From Hordeum vulgare subsp. vulgare (Eukaryota; Streptophyta; Magnoliopsida; Poales; Poaceae): 64,000 nt of DNA. The stretch lies in assembly GCF_904849725.1 (NCBI RefSeq), contig NC_058524.1:547153763-547217762 (forward strand), in the 5' to 3' direction. Below, in pieces: positions 62,933 to 64,000 of this stretch. Positions within the stretch are counted from its first letter, which is position 1, and each line of letters opens with the position of its first letter. Made by a program: the position numbers and the translations under genes. Under the pieces are notes generated by a model. It did not search any database, was not told the DNA's origin, and saw only the letters and a program-made list of their open reading frames with translations.

Positions 62933-64000
62933 CTACACGTTGTTTCCAATCAGCAATATGTCATCCACATATAATATTAGAAACGCCACAGAGCTGCCAC
63001 TCACTTTCTTGTAAATACAAGATTCTCCAACCACTTGTATAAACCCAAATGCTTTGATCACCTCATCAAAGCGTTTATTCCAACTCCGTAATGCTTGCAC
63101 CAGTCCATAAATGGATCGTTGGAGCTTGCACACTTTTTCAGCATTTTTAGGATCGACAAAACCTTCGGGTTGCATCATATACAGCTCTTCCTTAAGCAAA
63201 CCGTTAAGGAACGCCATTTTGACATCCATCTGCCAGATTTCATAATCGAAAAATGCAGCTATTGCTAACATGATTCGGACGAAATTAAGCATCGCTACGG
63301 GTGAGAAAGTCTCATCGTAGTCAATTCCTTGAACTTGTGAAAAACCCTTTGCCACAAGTCGAGCTTTATAAACGGTCACATTACCGTCAGCGTCCATCTT
63401 CTTCTTAAAGATCCATTTGTTCTGAATAGCCTTGCGGCCTTCAGGTAATACTTCCAAAGTCCACACTTTGTTTTCATACATAGATCCTATCTCGGACTTC
63501 ATGGCCTCCAGCCATTTGTTGGAATCCGGGCCCACCATTGCTTCTTCATAACTCACAGGCTCATTGTTGTCTAACAACATAATTGATAAGACGGGATTAC
63601 CGTACCACCCTGGAGCAGTACGCGATCTCGTCGACCTGCGAGGTCCGATAGAAACTTGATCCAGAGTTTCATGATCATCATCATTAACTTCCTCCTCAAC
63701 CGGCGTCGCAACGACAGGGGTTTCCCCTTGCCCTACGCCACCATCCAGAGGGATGATAGGTTCGACAACCTCATCAAGTTCTATCTTCCTCCCACTCAAT
63801 TCTCTCGAGAGAAACTCCTTCTCGAGAAAAGCTCCGTTCTTAGCAACAAACACTTTGCCCTCGGATTTGAGATGGAAGGTATACCCAACTGTCTCTTTCG
63901 GGTAACCTAGGAAGACGCACTTTTCCGCTTTGGGTTCCAGCTTTTCAGGCTGAAGCTTTTTGACATAAGCATCACATCTCCAAACTTTAAGAAACGAGAA
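62933..64000 (-). pseudogene. Element E integrase C-terminus and reverse transcriptase (partial)
   Basis: Open from the window edge to TAG 62935-62933. From the right: FLKVWRCDAYVKKLQPEKLE and FLGYPKETVGYTFHLKSEG (integrase end), KVFVAKNGAFLEKEFL, the linker, then reverse transcriptase NKWLEAMKSEIGSMYENKVW, KARLVAKGFSQVQGIDYDET, FFDYEIWQMDVKMAFLNG, SIYGLVQALRSWNKRFDEVI and LILYVDDILLIGNNV (YVDD intact). The single stop falls in NNV*FLE, where the first Angela copy has Glu. This copy is better preserved than 5432-9409. Confidence 0.93.

Larger units (their letters stand above)
60107..64000 (-). mobile_element. Element E: second Angela/WIS/BARE1-type copia, minus strand (truncated by window end)
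   Basis: The complement of an Angela-type LTR spans 60107-61939. Right of it lie the complement of the polypurine tract and the RNase H, reverse transcriptase and integrase end, so the element reads leftwards. Gag, most of integrase and the other LTR are beyond base 64000. The putative left target duplication is GAATT (60102-60106). It sits inside gypsy element D. Confidence 0.92.

Overview
This window looks like intergenic heterochromatin from a large-genome Triticeae grass (wheat, goatgrass, barley or rye group). The main reasons are LTRs of the Angela/WIS/BARE1 type (start TGTTGGAAATATGCCC-like, end ACGTTACCCAACA-like), gypsy LTRs that start TGATACG, PIF/Harbinger, Stowaway and Tourist elements, and a nested-insertion architecture. 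I found no rRNA, tRNA or CRISPR. Almost every long reading frame belongs to a transposable element, and one small frame (15536-15883) looks like a host gene.

Layout. 1-12608: two PIF/Harbinger transposases in converging (tail-to-tail) orientation. The second is split by a complete but decayed Angela/BARE-type copia element (2341-11288). 12609-18060: a low-copy stretch with a 31-bp minisatellite, the small plant gene with a TATA box, a Stowaway MITE, a Tourist MITE, a LINE tail and a 39-bp AT-rich minisatellite. 18060-56300: an irregular short-motif array broken by two independent insertions. The first is element A (18807-42101, TSD CCCAC), a Sirevirus-like copia with gag and a third ORF but no pol. 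Its 3' LTR is split by element C (29222-41527, minus strand, TSD GGAGA), a Tat-type gypsy with an antisense multi-exon gene and a hairpin-rich tandem array. The second is a gypsy solo LTR (42187-55765, TSD GCGCC), itself split by element B (42908-54967, TSD CTCAA), a Sirevirus-like copia with gag, pol and third ORF. 56300-64000: a hAT transposase relic, then the left part of a gypsy element D (from 57182) whose LTR carries a 345-bp TRIM (TSD TGGGG) and whose interior carries a second, minus-strand Angela/BARE-type copia E (from 60107, running off the window).

How the parts work together. The copia elements encode gag, protease, integrase, reverse transcriptase and RNase H, mostly broken by nonsense and frameshift mutations. 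Element A keeps open gag and third-ORF frames without any pol, so it could only have moved with enzymes supplied in trans. The most interesting signal is shared by A and B. Each has a family-specific CG-rich palindrome array followed by a TATA box in its LTR, and the same palindrome plus a second TATA box just upstream of the third (env-like) ORF. This suggests a dedicated internal promoter that copies LTR promoter logic. Element C separately has an antisense gene with its own TATA box, and a 14-unit array whose hairpin stem shows a compensatory base change.
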